Source of the DNA: Crambe crambe
Taxonomy: Eukaryota; Porifera; Demospongiae; Poecilosclerida; Crambeidae
Direction of reading: 5' to 3'
Assembly: GCA_963924555.1 (NCBI GenBank)
Contig: OZ004587.1
Location: forward strand, 3,968,001 to 4,032,000
Length of the DNA stretch: 64,000 nucleotides
A program made the position numbers and the translations under genes. The notes beneath the pieces are model-generated. The model worked only from the letters and a program-made list of their open reading frames with translations. It was not told the origin of the DNA and searched no databases. Of this stretch, positions 12,230 through 23,397 are shown in pieces; positions within the stretch are counted from its first letter, which is position 1, and each line of letters begins with the position of its first letter.

Positions 12230-13150
12230 CAGTAGCTGGGCATGCTGCCCAAGTGGAACAGGAAGAAATGTTGGCTGGGAATAATGTAGACTGGTGGCAG
12301 GGTAGGCAATCAGCAATAGCTGGGCATGCTATGGTAGGCATATCAAGGGATGTAAAGGTAGCAGTGGCAGGCTTGCCAGATTTGGCAGGCATGCCAAGTG
12401 AGGTTAGAATGCCAAGCATGCTTGATGAAGCGATGGTAGTACTATGGTAGGCATACAAAGGAGCAGTGGCAGGCTTGCCACTTGCTAGGTTTGGCAGGCA
12501 TGCCAAGTAAAGTTAGAATGCCAAGCAAACTTGATGAAGTGATGGCAGTACTATGGTAGGCATACCAAGGTAGCAGTGGCAGGCTTGCCAGGTTTGGCAG
12601 GCATGCCAAGTAAAGTTAGAATGCCAAGCAAACTTGACGAAGTGATGGTAGTACTATGGTAGGTATAACTACCAAGGAATGTAAAGGTAGCAGTGGCAGG
12701 CATGCCAAGTAAAGTTAGAACGCCAAGCAAACTTAATGAAGTGATGGCAGTACTATGGTAGGCATACCAAGGTAGTAGTGGCAGGCTTGCCAGGTTGGCA
12801 GGCATGCCAAGTAAAGTTAGAATGCCAAGCAAACTTGACGAAGTGATGGTAGTACTACGGTAGGCATACCAAGGAATGTAAAGGTAGCAGTGGCAGGCAT
12901 GCCAAGTAAAGTTAGAATGCCAAACAAACTGGATGAAATGATGGCAATACTATGGTATAGGCATGCCAAGGTAGCAGTGGCAGGCTTGCCAGGTTTGGCA
13001 GGCATGCCAAGTAAGGTTAGAAGGCCAAGCAAACTTGATATGATGGCAGTACTATATGGTAGGCATACCAAGGAAGCAAAGGTAGCAGTGGCATGCCAAG
13101 TTAGTAAAATTAGAATGCCAAGCAAAGTTGACGAAGTGATGAAGTAGCTA
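12230..13150. repeat. ~100-bp minisatellite inside the YR retroelement
   Basis: About eight degenerate units with the words GGCAGGCATGCCAAG, AGTTAGAATGCCAAGC and GATGGTAGTACTATGG. Units vary between about 80 and 120 bp. The recurring GGCTTGCC and GGCATGCC are small palindromes. Reading frames across it are repetitive artefacts. Confidence 0.85.
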
Positions 13151-13812
13151 CTTATGGCAGGCGGGCAAACAACACCACCAACAACAACAAAAAAAAAGAA
13201 AAAAAAAAGAGCTAACTTGGTTACATGAGCAGGAGGTGCGGTTATAGTAGTTATGCTATCATGCAGGCTCTGGTGTAACAGTTGCATCAGGGCAAACGCT
13301 ACTCATCCTTTCTCCACATCGAATGGACTGGGATTTTTCTTCAACCAAATGGTGGAAACAGTGAAATAGGCTTCCTGTCATCCAAGTTCGGTCTAGCGAT
13401 CCCACCAAAATTGGAAAAGAAGATATTGGACATTGAATTTGGCTGCCAGATGGGTGGAGGCAGCAGGAGGACGAGACCGGGAGATGCTGTAGGGGGAAGT
13501 CCTCACTGAAGAGAGGACCTGTGACAGACATCACACTGCGGGCAGAGTGTTATGCAACATTGGTGGGGGTATTGGCAGAGAAATACCCCATGTAAGTGCC
13601 AGGGCTCATGAGCCACATGACCTGAAAGCCAGCAGGTCATACCAAGGCAAGGCATAGGTTTCGTATAATATGGCATATCGTAGGCAAGCTGCCTATAGGA
13701 AGTCGCTAGACAGGGGCATAATTTTCACTGTTTAATGAGACATTTACTGGAAGAACCAAGGCGCTTGCACACTGCAAGTACTGTGTAAGCGGGTGGCACG
13801 CATCACAAGATT

Positions 13813-14030
13813 GTGAGTTGGCTCCAGCAAGGGAGGCTCAGCTTCCAGCCAAACGTCCATCAGTGGGGTCAGGGGATAGGAATACGACTCCGTTATGTTT
13901 GCTGTTCAACAGCAGGTTGGGGAACCAGTGCAGGTACAAACAATGCCGATTTGCCCATCTGTGTTCAGCCCTCTCCCATTCCCGAGCTGCCAGAGTAAGC
14001 TGCCACACATGGCAGTCAATGTCATCATGA
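13813..14030 (+). pseudogene. Gag-like zinc-finger fossil of the YR retroelement
   Basis: Cysteine and histidine spacing in the stretch around CLLFNSRLGNQC and FAHLC resembles the CCCH finger (C-x2-F-N ... C ... H-x-C) at the end of DIRS and Ngaro first proteins. Only this part of a gag-like protein is recognisable. Treated as part of the broken element. Confidence 0.5.
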
Positions 14031-14689
14031 TTTGAGCATTCCACTGTACAGAGAAAGTGTAACGGCATATACATGAGATCAATGAACAGTCTAACAAAAA
14101 AGTAAATAAATAAATAAAAAATAAAACAAAACAAAAACAAACAAACAAAAAATAAAACAAAAAAAAAGAAGCAAATAAACACAGCTAGCTATAGTACGGT
14201 GATAAATTAAGTCATGTGATTATAAGTATGATGAATATTAAATAAAAATTTTAAAAAATTAAAAAATAGCAATAATGAGCATGAGTTAGGGAGTGAGCTA
14301 GTATACAGGGGGCATACGTTGATCATACCATAGGACCCATGGGTCGTTACTGCTACACCAAGGATCTTCTCAGCCTGAATGAGGTTTTTTTTCACAACCT
14401 GGGAGTGTAGACCACAGACTGTCAGTAGTCACCATGCCCCTCAGCGTGGAAGAATGAAAAAAAAAGCATTGAGCTACCACCCAGATGCTGACTTTGCGAG
14501 ATATCTGTGATGGGTTAAAGTACGGGTTCCACATAGGTGTAAAGGGAGGGGGATCATTCCAGGGTGCTAAGAGGAATATGTTGCCGGCAAGGCAGAACCC
14601 CAGGGTGGTGGAGGAATACTTATACAGAAGGAGCTAACACAGGGAAACATACTAGGTCCATTCCATTTGTCGTCTATGCCGTCTGTGCA

Positions 14690-14865
14690 GGTCAACCGAT
14701 TCTGCTGCATCCCAAAGAAACACCACCCAGGAAAGTGGCGGTTGATCATGGATTTGTCCCACCCAGAAAGTGGTAGCGTCAATGATGCTATCAATCCTAG
14801 CCTGTGCTCACTATCCTACATTTCAGGGGAGAAGGTGGCAAAGCAGGTAATGAATCTGGAGCATT

Positions 14866-14900
<35 letters not shown>

Positions 14901-15710
14901 CATAAGTTAGCCTTCATCATCGAAATGTGCTGATAGTTTGAACATGTTGGAAGGTGTGTATGCACAGCTAGGGGTGCCATTGGCTCCAGAGAAGAGAGAC
15001 AGTCCATCCTCAGTGTTGATTTTCCTTGGTATAATCATCAATACAGTAAAGGGTGAGCTGAGACTGCCAGCAGACAAGCTGAGAAGGCTGTCGGGGGCAG
15101 TGGAGGAATGGCTAGGAAAGAAGTGGTGTACAAGGAGAGAGCTGGAGTCACTGATTGGCACACTGCAGCATGCTTGCTCAGTAATTAGGCCTGGAAGGTC
15201 ATTCCTATTGCACTGCTATCAGTGGTGAAGAAGCCACACCACCACATTAGGTGAACAAAGAATTCAAGTCAGATATGATTGGAATGGCACAAGTATATTG
15301 ATATATGGCTTGCCAGAGGTAACAGTGACATCCGATGCATCAGGTAGTTGGGGATGTGGGGCGTGGCAGGGTACAAATTGGTTTCAGCTCAAATGGGATG
15401 AGCAGTCAGCAAGCAGGGGAATAGCACCAGTTAAGGAGCTGTTGCCAATTATAGTAGCAACAGTTGTGTGGGGTCACGGTTGGAAGGGAAAGCAAGTTTG
15501 CTTCCAGTGTGATAATAGTGCATATGTTGAAAAGCAGGACTAGCGGAGATGCAGTTGCTGCTATGCTTGTTCTTTTCGAGGCCAGCTTTCAATTTTGGTT
15601 GTCATCCATCCGCATCCCAGGGGCGAACAATGGGAAAGCAGATGACCTGTCTAGGGATAGGCTGGCTAACTTCGAAGTGTTGAACCCTGGGGCAGACAAA
15701 CTTCCCACTT
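14690..15710 (+). pseudogene. Reverse transcriptase and RNase H fossil
   Basis: Reverse transcriptase motifs include IPKKHHPGKWRLIMDLSHP and, downstream, FLGIIINTVKGELRLP with the thumb-like region LIGTLQHACSVIRPGR typical of DIRS-order enzymes. RNase H is marked by VTSDASGSWGCGAW and the later CDNSAYV block. The region is broken and its catalytic core is not complete. Confidence 0.8.
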
Positions 15711-15732
15711 ATATCCCTTCTCCTTTGTTGCA

Positions 15733-16690
15733 GTGGCTACTGTGCCCTCAGCAGGATTGAACCTCTCCAAGCTGGATTCAGCTGTTCAATACTTTTGTTA
15801 CAAAGAATTAGCCGAATCTACACACAAAACATATCAATCAGCCATCAAGAAATTTGGTACTTTTTATTCGTCTCCCCCTTCCCCGTATCTGAACCAATAC
15901 TCTGCTACTTTGCTACTTATCTAGCATCACAAGGCCTGGCTCCTGGGACAGGCAGGGATCTGCCACACCCAGATCACTCTAGGGCTCCCTGAACCTAGAG
16001 AATTTTCCTCTCTACCGTGACTGCGGCTGGTGCAAGAAGGCATCAGGAGGACTCACACACAGAGGGCCTCTGGCCCACAGAGAATATGTCTGTCTATTAC
16101 ACCAGCTATTCTAGAAAAGCTAAGGACCCACTGGCAAGCGAACCAGAATTTTGACCATACCATGCTGTGGGCTGCTGCAGCCACATGTTTCATCGGTTTC
16201 TCCCGAGTGGGAGAAATAACCATTCCAACAGCAGGGGGCTTTGTCCAAGAGCACCACTGGGCATGGGGAGATGATGTTGCAGCAGATAGTGAAGAGAGGC
16301 CATCAATCATAAGGGTGCATCTCAAGAAATCAAAGATGGACCAGTTAGGCAAAGGAGTGGATGTCTAGTTGGGGAGGACAGGCAGCTCTATTTGTCCAGT
16401 GGAGGCAGTGGTGGCATATGTGGCAGTGAGGGGTGACAGCCCAGGTTGCTTCTTCAGGTTTGAGGATCAGACCCCACTCACAAAAGCTAAGTTTGGGGCA
16501 AGAGTGAGGCAAGCCCTGCTGGAACTTGGACTGCTATAAGCAGTTTCCGCATCGGGGCAGCGACAGCAGCAGCAGGGGTGGGTATTAAGGATTCAATGAT
16601 AAATAAACTGGGGCAATGGAGCAGTGCTGCTTTCCTCTCCTATGTACGGACCCCAAGATATGAACTTGTGCAGTACACCAGCAGAATGGG
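15733..16690 (+). pseudogene. Tyrosine recombinase fossil
   Basis: N-terminal SAM-like part ELAESTHKTYQSAIKKFG, then the core around CFIGFSRVGEITI (first catalytic Arg) and a C-terminal part near 16540-16680 with words typical of DIRS/Ngaro recombinases. These elements integrate circular DNA by this enzyme instead of a DDE integrase. Broken. Confidence 0.75.
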
Positions 16691-16837
16691 GGACATGAGG
16701 TAGAGGGTAGCTACATGTAGGGGGAGTATAGAAATTCACTAGAAGTTATTATCAAAAAAAAAAAAAAGGTGGGGGATATACAGTTAGGGTCAGGAAGTGG
16801 ATGTATTGTTTGGAGGAGAAGAACAGGTTCTTCATTG

Positions 16838-17127
16838 GACCAATTGGGTCCAGTAGGACAGGGCCCCAATATACCCCCAAACGAAAATCTTATAGGGAAA
16901 GAGAGGTGATCCAGATAACCAGGGATAAAGGTAATAATAAATATTGAGTAATATAAAGCATTGCTTGATAGGCAGCAATTTACAAAAATCTGGATCCGCC
17001 AACAACAAATAGCAAACAAGTCATCTGTAGCATTTTGGGGTGCACTGGCCACGACCCTATGCCAAAATGTAACCACATTGGGCTAACCACAATTGCCAAA
17101 AAGGGGTGGGCTAGGACGAACCATTAA
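16838..17127 (+). repeat. B1 repeat of the YR retroelement
   Basis: 290 bp, identical by eye to B2 at 17413-17702. Abuts A2 directly, as expected for a split direct repeat. Confidence 0.85.
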
Positions 17128-17307
17128 ATGAAGTTTAATCGTAGATTCAAACGTGGTTAATGGGAGGAGCATTGGGCGGGGCCAGTGTATCAACCAGAGA
17201 GCATGCGCAAGAGAGCGAGTAGGTCAAATAAATAGGCGCGAAAAATAGTACCAGCAGTTTTTGTTGCAAGTAGCAAAGTCAGAGAACAGTCGGCTGAGAG
17301 CTTTTCC
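17127..17307 (+). repeat. A2 repeat of the YR retroelement
   Basis: 181 bp matching A1 at 11479-11659 base for base as far as I can see. Confidence 0.85.
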
Positions 17308-17412
17308 CCACCCAATCACCCCACCCCTTTTGCAGTCTCAAGTCCATGTGTTTGCATTGTTGCCATTATCTTTATTCCGTCATTAGACGTGACTTCGGGT
17401 CATGGCCAGTAA

Positions 17413-17702
17413 GACCAATTGGGTCCAGTAGGACAGGGCCCCAATATACCCCCAAACGAAAATCTTATAGGGAAAGAGAGGTGATCCAGATAACCAGGGA
17501 TAAAGGTAATAATAAATATTGAGTAATATAAAGCATTGCTTGATAGGCAGCAATTTACAAAAATCTGGATCCGCCAACAACAAATAGCAAACAAGTCATC
17601 TGTAGCATTTTGGGGTGCACTGGCCACGACCCTATGCCAAAATGTAACCACATTGGGCTAACCACAATTGCCAAAAAGGGGTGGGCTAGGACGAACCATT
17701 AA
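17413..17702 (+). repeat. B2 repeat (right end) of the YR retroelement
   Basis: 290 bp matching B1. The block sequence shared with 51090 onward starts a few bases later with ATATTATTGGTAGCTGC. Confidence 0.85.
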
Positions 17703-17780
17703 CTAATAATATTATTGGTAGCTGCAATTCTGAAAGATATTAATTTTTTCTAGAGCCATTATTATTAGCTACAGTTCTAT

Positions 17781-17784
<4 letters not shown>

Positions 17785-17843
<59 letters not shown>
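17785..17843. repeat. (GA)n microsatellite
   Basis: About 59 bp of AG repeats. At the paralogous position near 51180 there is only AAGAAAGAGAG, so the tract expanded in this copy. Confidence 0.95.
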
Positions 17844-17847
<4 letters not shown>

Positions 17848-18071
17848 ATAACTCTAGAACTACGATAGTAACAATAATAACTGACAAAAACGACACAACA
17901 AATAAACAAACAACAAAAACAAAGTTAAACAGATAGCTTTAGGTCAACGAAAATAGGTCTGAATGATAAACTATGAATCTCCCACAGCAGTCTACACTAA
18001 GACCACGGTATTGTAGTGATTGTGGAATGTACTAAAACAGCAGAAATAATGTGCTGGAGGACACACCTCCA

Positions 18072-19594
18072 TCAGTAGCCTCCAGGGATGCACCACTTGG
18101 GAGTGTTCTGCAATGTCCCAAAGTCGGCATCCCAGCCAGTGAGGTCGTCAGGAGGCACTTCTTCCCGGCTTGGGGGGAAGTGATCAAAGTTGGATGTATC
18201 AGTGGCTGATTGGACCTGGGAATAACAATCTACAGCTTTATTATTCCAACACTATTTTTACTATCAAAAACTTACAATAGCTATTATTGTGCTGACTGAG
18301 CCACTACCCAATACACTATAGTTCAGTGAGGCTCACAGGATGCCATTTCCTTTTTTTAATGTGGCACAGGTACGTAGATTGACGTTGGTGAAGCTCTTAG
18401 ACAATAGTGCCTGCAAGAGTTTACATTACTACAGTACGTAATTATTTTTTAACCGCATACCAAGTAGATTTAATTCACAAGGTATTTTTAGACCAATTCA
18501 CTTGGGTTGGTAAAGGGTTGCTAGGAGTATTATGTATACAGTATAGAGTGGACTTACATTTGGAATGATGCTTTTGATGAGCCCGTCCCAGTGGAAAGCT
18601 TCAAACCACCTTCACATCAAACACAATGTCGTGATGGTGAATACAAAGTGAAATAAGAGTGACTGACTTGTTATAATGTCTTAATGTTATACATTATCAC
18701 TTTCACTTATGCACCTTTTAAAGGGAGAGAAATCTTGATAAACTATCCAGATACAGTGATCTTGCAACATGAAATTCTGAACGCCAAACCAAAATTAATA
18801 GCCTCTTTTCTCAAAGGCTTTAGAGTTGGGTTAGGGAGCTATGTTTGGTGCATGTTGCGAGATCACTGCAATCCACTGTACATAAACTGTCTTAATATGA
18901 ACACCTTTGATCCACATGATACTTATAAAATTGCTATGCAGGAAATGAATGTATACATGCATGTATGCATGTATATACCGTATAGCCGGAAATATTGGAA
19001 GATTTTAATTTGACGCTTTGGCGGTTTAAGCATCAAATCGCCAAAAATAAAACCGTCAAAAAATCGCGCGGTTTAATTAAGTTTGCGATACATTGCGTTC
19101 CATTTATCGCACACCACTGCTGGAGAGTCAAAGAATAACTTATAGGCTCTGGAGGAATAGCGCCTTGAACCTGTGATAGCGCAACAAATTGAAGAGCCAT
19201 GAGCCATCCATCACTATAAAGAAAGAGAGAACAAGCGGCTGAAATTCTTCGAGGGACGTGTCCATTGTAGCAATCGCTATCAGTGTTAGTTTCTCCCAAG
19301 AACACTTTCGTAGACTAACAACTGGAGAACTCGTACTAAACTGATAATAGCTATATGGCTAACTAGCTGTACACAGCTCGCATGCACGATGCACGCGCAT
19401 TATTTATTTTGCGCGATTTCAGATTCCGTCAAATTAAATACCGTCAATGGTATTTTTATGAGGTAATCGTATAATATAATTCCCGTCAATATTACCGGCT
19501 ATACGGTATATGTATGTTGCATGATTTACTCACCTGTGTGTCTTGATGCCACCACGAAGGTAGCCTAACCTCTCAGCTGGGTTATCCCACACAG
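18072..19594 (-). CDS. PKG (cGMP-dependent protein kinase-like), 3' exons, copy B
   Basis: Four minus-strand exons with compatible phases: 19534-19594 ([19 protein letters not shown]), 18558-18609 ([17 protein letters not shown]), 18374-18410 ([12 protein letters not shown]) and 18072-18205, ending in TGA at 18072-18074. The last exon gives [16 protein letters not shown] then [13 protein letters not shown]. PKGs end in almost the same way (TDTSNFDxFPxDxxxPPDDxSGWDxDF), so this is the kinase C-lobe end plus AGC-type tail of a cytosolic Ser/Thr kinase activated by cGMP. This copy adds 14 residues after DADF. The cGMP-binding and main kinase exons are not found upstream on the minus strand, so the locus may be a partial duplicate. 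A MITE sits in the first of these introns. Confidence 0.75.
18976..19508. mobile_element. Mariner-like MITE, copy B
   Basis: Ends TACCGTATAGCCGG and its reverse complement, flanked by TA. 533 bp. Interior has repeated TTTGGCGGTTTAAG / CGTCAAA words near the ends. Absent from the matching place in copy A (near 415), present in copy C at 52544-53069. A minus-strand 90-codon frame (19033-19305) is broken in copy C, so I do not call it a gene. Confidence 0.75.
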
Positions 19595-20059
19595 CTGTAA
19601 ATTGCATTGTTAAATTAATTATCCTGTACAACAATAACAAAAAAATAACTGACAGCAACAACAAGTAAGTTGTTACAGTAACAACTAGTGTACAAGTAAG
19701 CTGCTAGGCAGTTCAAAATTAATTGCTTTTTTTCAGGCAGGCAGATCGAAATAAACAAACTTGAATACTACTTCTTTATCTCAGTATACTATGAATTATG
19801 TAATACTATAATGGCCAACGTTGTTCTAGTATACGAAGATATACTAGGATATACAAGTTATTGGTCTCTAGGGTAAGAGTGTGTGTGCCTGTGTACATAA
19901 GTTAATAAAATGTTCAGTGATTGGACCATCCTCAGTAATTATTATTGGCTGTATGTATAATTGGAGACTTACTATCTCTTCAGTAGAACCTTGGTCCTGT
20001 TTACTCCATGGGTGTGGATATGCTAGCATCTTCAGTGGCTTCTCTCTTGAGGGAAGTAA

Positions 20060-20640
20060 TGTAATCTAAATAAATAAATAAATAAATAAATAAAATAAAA
20101 TAAAGATAATCAAAGTGCGTGCCATCACGGATCTCTAAAGCAACTCCCATGCTATTTAGAGTGTACTACTGTCTCCATGTTGACGATCTTTACCATGCAA
20201 TCTAAGAACACATGCAAGCAGAGTTCTTTAGCTTCTCCTGTAGCGGCAAGCCTTGATTTGTAGACAGAGATGAGACTCGTGTACAGGCAGTCAGCTTTAA
20301 CTATCATCTGTATTAATAGTTGACAAAAAGCAGTTAGGTCATAACAACTGCTTGTATTATGGAAATGTTTCCTATCTTTTATCAGGTTATGGCCTTCCAG
20401 CTTCAATAATCTGACTTGGGACAGTAGTGAGAGAGTAGAGTTGTGCTTCCTGTGTTAACTTGCTACAAAAATAATATTTTTTAATGATCAAAATAATTAC
20501 TGCCTTGACAGCTTCTCTCAGTGACACATCTGTAATGTAAAAAAAAAATAAATGTAAATATGAATAAGACTTATTGCCTGTTTTTTTCTACTTAGTATGC
20601 GGTCGAGTCTTGAAAAAAAAGAAGGAAACTTCCACATAAT
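20060..20640. other. Segment unique to copies B and C
   Basis: Begins with an (AAAT)n tract (20066-20100). Holds a minus-strand 84-codon frame at 20152-20406 (KLEGHNLIKDRKHFHNTSSC...) that is interrupted in copy C at about 53827, so it is probably not under selection. Absent from copy A between GAGGGAA and CTTAAAGATAGTCC. Confidence 0.5.
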
Positions 20641-20986
20641 TTCCTTAAAGATAGTCCCTAGCCATTATGTACGTAGCTATTAGAAGAATTTGACTGGACA
20701 ATAGCATAATGGCAAATTTGACTGGATAAGCAAGAATTGACTGGTAAGTGGAGAAATCGGCCAGAAAATCTCTTATGATGGGCTGTTTCCAGAGATACAT
20801 ACAGTATAGTGTTTCTTTTCCGGTCTTACTAGCACACTGATCTTGTTTATAATAAGGACTCCAGAAACCTTTATTAAGCACTCCAGAGATGTACATAACA
20901 TAGGGAAACCTATCAATTGGTTATTGGTATGGGTGTCTGTAATACGTTTTCCAATAGCTACGTAGAAGAGTTATGCTGCCACAAAT

Positions 20987-20992
<6 letters not shown>

Positions 20993-21067
<75 letters not shown>
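20993..21067. repeat. (TG)n microsatellite
   Basis: About 75 bp; paralog of the 262-bp tract at 1687-1948. Confidence 0.95.
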
Positions 21068-21070
<3 letters not shown>

Positions 21071-21156
21071 AGGGGGTTGTTTAAGCAGAAACAAAAAATG
21101 AAAATAGAAAATATAACTTTGGAAATGATAGCTACAGCCTATTTATATAGTAAAGC

Positions 21157-21338
21157 CTAACACTCCCATTGATCCAAGTTAGTCAGCACCCGACACCAGT
21201 CATCAGGGGAGAACCCAATCTGATCAACACTAAGCCATGGGTTTCGGTCCCATAAATCTCCCGACCCATTGGCTAACTCCTGGAAAGGGAGGGACCACTC
21301 CCACCAACGGAGTCCGGCAGCATCAATGATTAGAAAGC
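21157..21338 (-). CDS. Possible 3' exon of an unrecognised gene (Trp-rich)
   Basis: On the minus strand an acceptor (GCAGCTTCTTAG) is followed by 60 open codons to a TAG at 21157. The peptide is tryptophan-rich (LRWWEWSLPFQELANGS, later WDRNPWLSVDQIGFSPDDW) and does not look like random translation. I do not recognise the family. It lies outside the part shared with copy C and might be a host gene exon or an old element's coding end. Confidence 0.35.
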
Positions 21339-21481
21339 CTAAGAAGCTGCTGGCAATTCATATAACTCTGTCACGATCACTTCTGGTTTGTAAGCTGCCA
21401 CACTGGTTGACCTGTAAGGCCATAATTCGTCCGGGGTAATTTTCTGTCCGCCCGGACTAAAAAAGGCGCCATATTCCATCC
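21339..21481 (-). CDS. Possible upstream coding stretch (MEYGAFFSPGG...)
   Basis: Directly upstream on the minus strand a frame reads MEYGAFFSPGGQKITPDE then LWPYRSTSVAAYKPEVIV, ending in a TAG that overlaps the acceptor of the exon above. It could be a neighbouring exon of the same gene. The frame continues into the repeat beginning at 21482, which weakens the case. Confidence 0.25.
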
Positions 21482-23395
21482 GCATGCAGTTATAATACAT
21501 ATTCCAGCTAGATTTTTGGGCCATACTGCTTCGATGCTGCAGTACTTGGTTTTCATAATGAAGCTGCAGTTATAATAGCATCCCTACTTCACATTTTTAT
21601 TTCGAAGAAATTTTTTGCATTCACTTGTTTGCATTCTTTTTCTTTGTGATTATGAAAATTGATAGACACTAAAGGCTTCCTTGATTGAACTAAATTTATT
21701 TAATGATCAGTATTTCATTCTGTTCAGGGAGGAGAGTTTGAAGGATGATCATCTGCAGTGTAATGGAGTACTGAAAGGAGTGAACATTTTAAAAAGTGAA
21801 CAGCATTAGCTAATTGTTACATATGTGATCACTGAAATAATTATTGAGATGGTACGTATGTCTTGCTTGAGGGAGGAGTATGGGGAGTTTATGCATTTGG
21901 TGTAGTGATCATAATAGTGGATGCCATCAAATGGCCACATCCTGTGCAGGTGTTATATGAGGAGAACTGCTATTAATTGCCCCACCCCTTTTATGTAATA
22001 TCGCGAAGATTTTTTTCATACGAGGCTGCAGCACATTATAGATAGCCCAGCTAGATTTTAGGCTATCCCTACTTAACCTTTTTATTTGAAGAAATTTTTT
22101 ACGCTCACTTGTTTCTATCCTTTTTCTTAGTGCTTGAAGTTGAATGAGGGAGGCTACAGTACAGTACTATACAAAGCCAGCTCTACATAAACCTCTTTTG
22201 TAGGTACATACAGTGTCTCTGGTTGAAGAATTTGTTTAGCTATTTAAGTTTTGTTGATATAAAACTTTACAGCAACAGCAATGTAAATGACATGTACACG
22301 GCATGGTGAAGTGAGCTGACTACACTACAGCCAAGTACTGGCTATAATGCTACTATAGGATGAGCATCTGTACTGTAATTCAGCAAGGAGTGACTGGAAC
22401 ATCATCAGATAATGAATGAAGACCTTGGCTATAGCTAAACTTAAGCTTACGTGGCTCCGCCCATAAGCCCCGCCCCCTTCAAAATGGCGTAGAAAGATTA
22501 GCAGCTGTGTTCCGAGTGCTATCATAGACTATAGAGGTTCCAGAATGGACTGGAAATGATTAATTACATCCGCCTTGCGGTGTTCCGTATATTTATGGTA
22601 ATACTTACCGGATATTGTATTCTGGGCCGGCTGTTTCCATCAATTAATTAACTGTCTAGTGAATTTCTACAACCAAATATGTACCCAAAATGGATAAAAA
22701 CAATACCATGCAACACTGCAAACTTTATATGAACTGCTTATATTACAGTATGAGCTGGATTGGTTAAACTTGGTCCTAGAAAATTACGCAAAGCAGGTAT
22801 ACTATTTGACAAAGAAAGGTGTAGTAGTTAGTAACAATGTAGTAGAAAGTTGATATGTATCTTTTAAAACAATTTACTAACATGTACTTCAAGTCCTCAA
22901 CCACATTAACTATGGATGATAGAACTACTTCAGGAGATAAAATTACACAAAGTATTTATATGCAATTTTAACTGCTAGAGCACACTTTAACTCGAGTTTT
23001 GCTATGACAATAATCCCAAGGTCTTGGGATCTTGTAGTATAGTCTCCCTGGCAGAGTTCAGCCTCTTCATAGCCACTTATAAGCTTGTACGGTATAACCA
23101 CTAAAGTGATCTTTCCTGTTCATGGAGATACAGCTGCAGCGCAATAGGCGCAACACGGATATCACACAACCGGAAGTGCTTGTTAATATTAATTTAATAG
23201 GCGTTTCCAGTCCATGTTGGAACCTATATAGTCTATGGTGCTATCGAATAGTGAAGTAGAGCCTTAGTCAAAACTAATAGCAAAAGATCAGCCTCTAGGT
23301 GCCGCTCTAACAGATGGCCAAAGCAGAATTTTGATGACTATAGCCAGTAAGTCGGTACGTCGATCTTATTATTATTATTATTATCCTTATTAGCT
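21482..23395. repeat. Inverted copy of 4189-5355, split by a transposon
   Basis: Reverse complement of 4189-5355, including one arm of the 5229-5676 hairpin (21482-21625). The copies are close: most of the 1.2 kb reads without difference. Together with 4189-5355 it brackets the left GPCR/PKG block as an inverted pair about 16 kb apart. Confidence 0.85.
22524..23237. mobile_element. hAT-like non-autonomous insertion with exact 8-bp TSD
   Basis: GTGCTATC at 22516-22523 and 23238-23245 is an exact 8-bp duplication. The ends are inverted: ATAGACTATAGAGGTTCCA with ATGGACTGGAAA just inside, and the reverse complement at the right. The homologous block at 4337-4344 carries the same 8-bp word once, without insertion. 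714 bp with no coding frame of note. Eight-base duplications point to hAT, although the terminal bases are not the usual CAG. Confidence 0.85.
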
Positions 23396-23397
23396 AT

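Larger units (their letters stand above)
11479..17702 (+). mobile_element. Split-direct-repeat YR retroelement (Ngaro/PAT-like), broken
   Basis: The order A1 (11479-11659), internal region, B1 (16838-17127), A2 (17127-17307), spacer, B2 (17413-17702) is the split direct repeat layout of Ngaro and PAT-type tyrosine-recombinase retrotransposons of the DIRS order. A1 and A2 (181 bp) and B1 and B2 (290 bp) look identical by eye, so the insertion is recent. The paralogous locus near 51075 lacks it. Internal parts in order: a 5' leader frame, a minisatellite, a CCCH zinc-finger gag-like piece (about 13800-14000), reverse transcriptase and RNase H (about 14690-15700) and tyrosine recombinase (about 15730-16680). 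The coding region is a fossil with several breaks. Confidence 0.85.
18584..20995. repeat. Segmental duplicate B of the PKG 3' region
   Basis: Very similar to 52134-54430 throughout, including the MITE, and more distantly to 1-1690. Copies B and C share an extra segment (20060-20640) that A lacks. B and C are therefore the younger pair. Confidence 0.9.

Noticed and set aside
12078-13287. Leu/Pro-rich minus-strand frames (GILTLLGMPA repeats)
   Set aside because: They fall entirely in the minisatellite of the retroelement.
19033-19305. 90-codon minus-strand frame inside the mariner-like MITE
   Set aside because: Interrupted in the otherwise near-identical copy C and without family motifs.
19840-19872. 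YWSLG on the plus strand, resembling the kinase DYWSLG motif
   Set aside because: The PKG exons are on the minus strand and the surrounding frame is not kinase-like; chance match.
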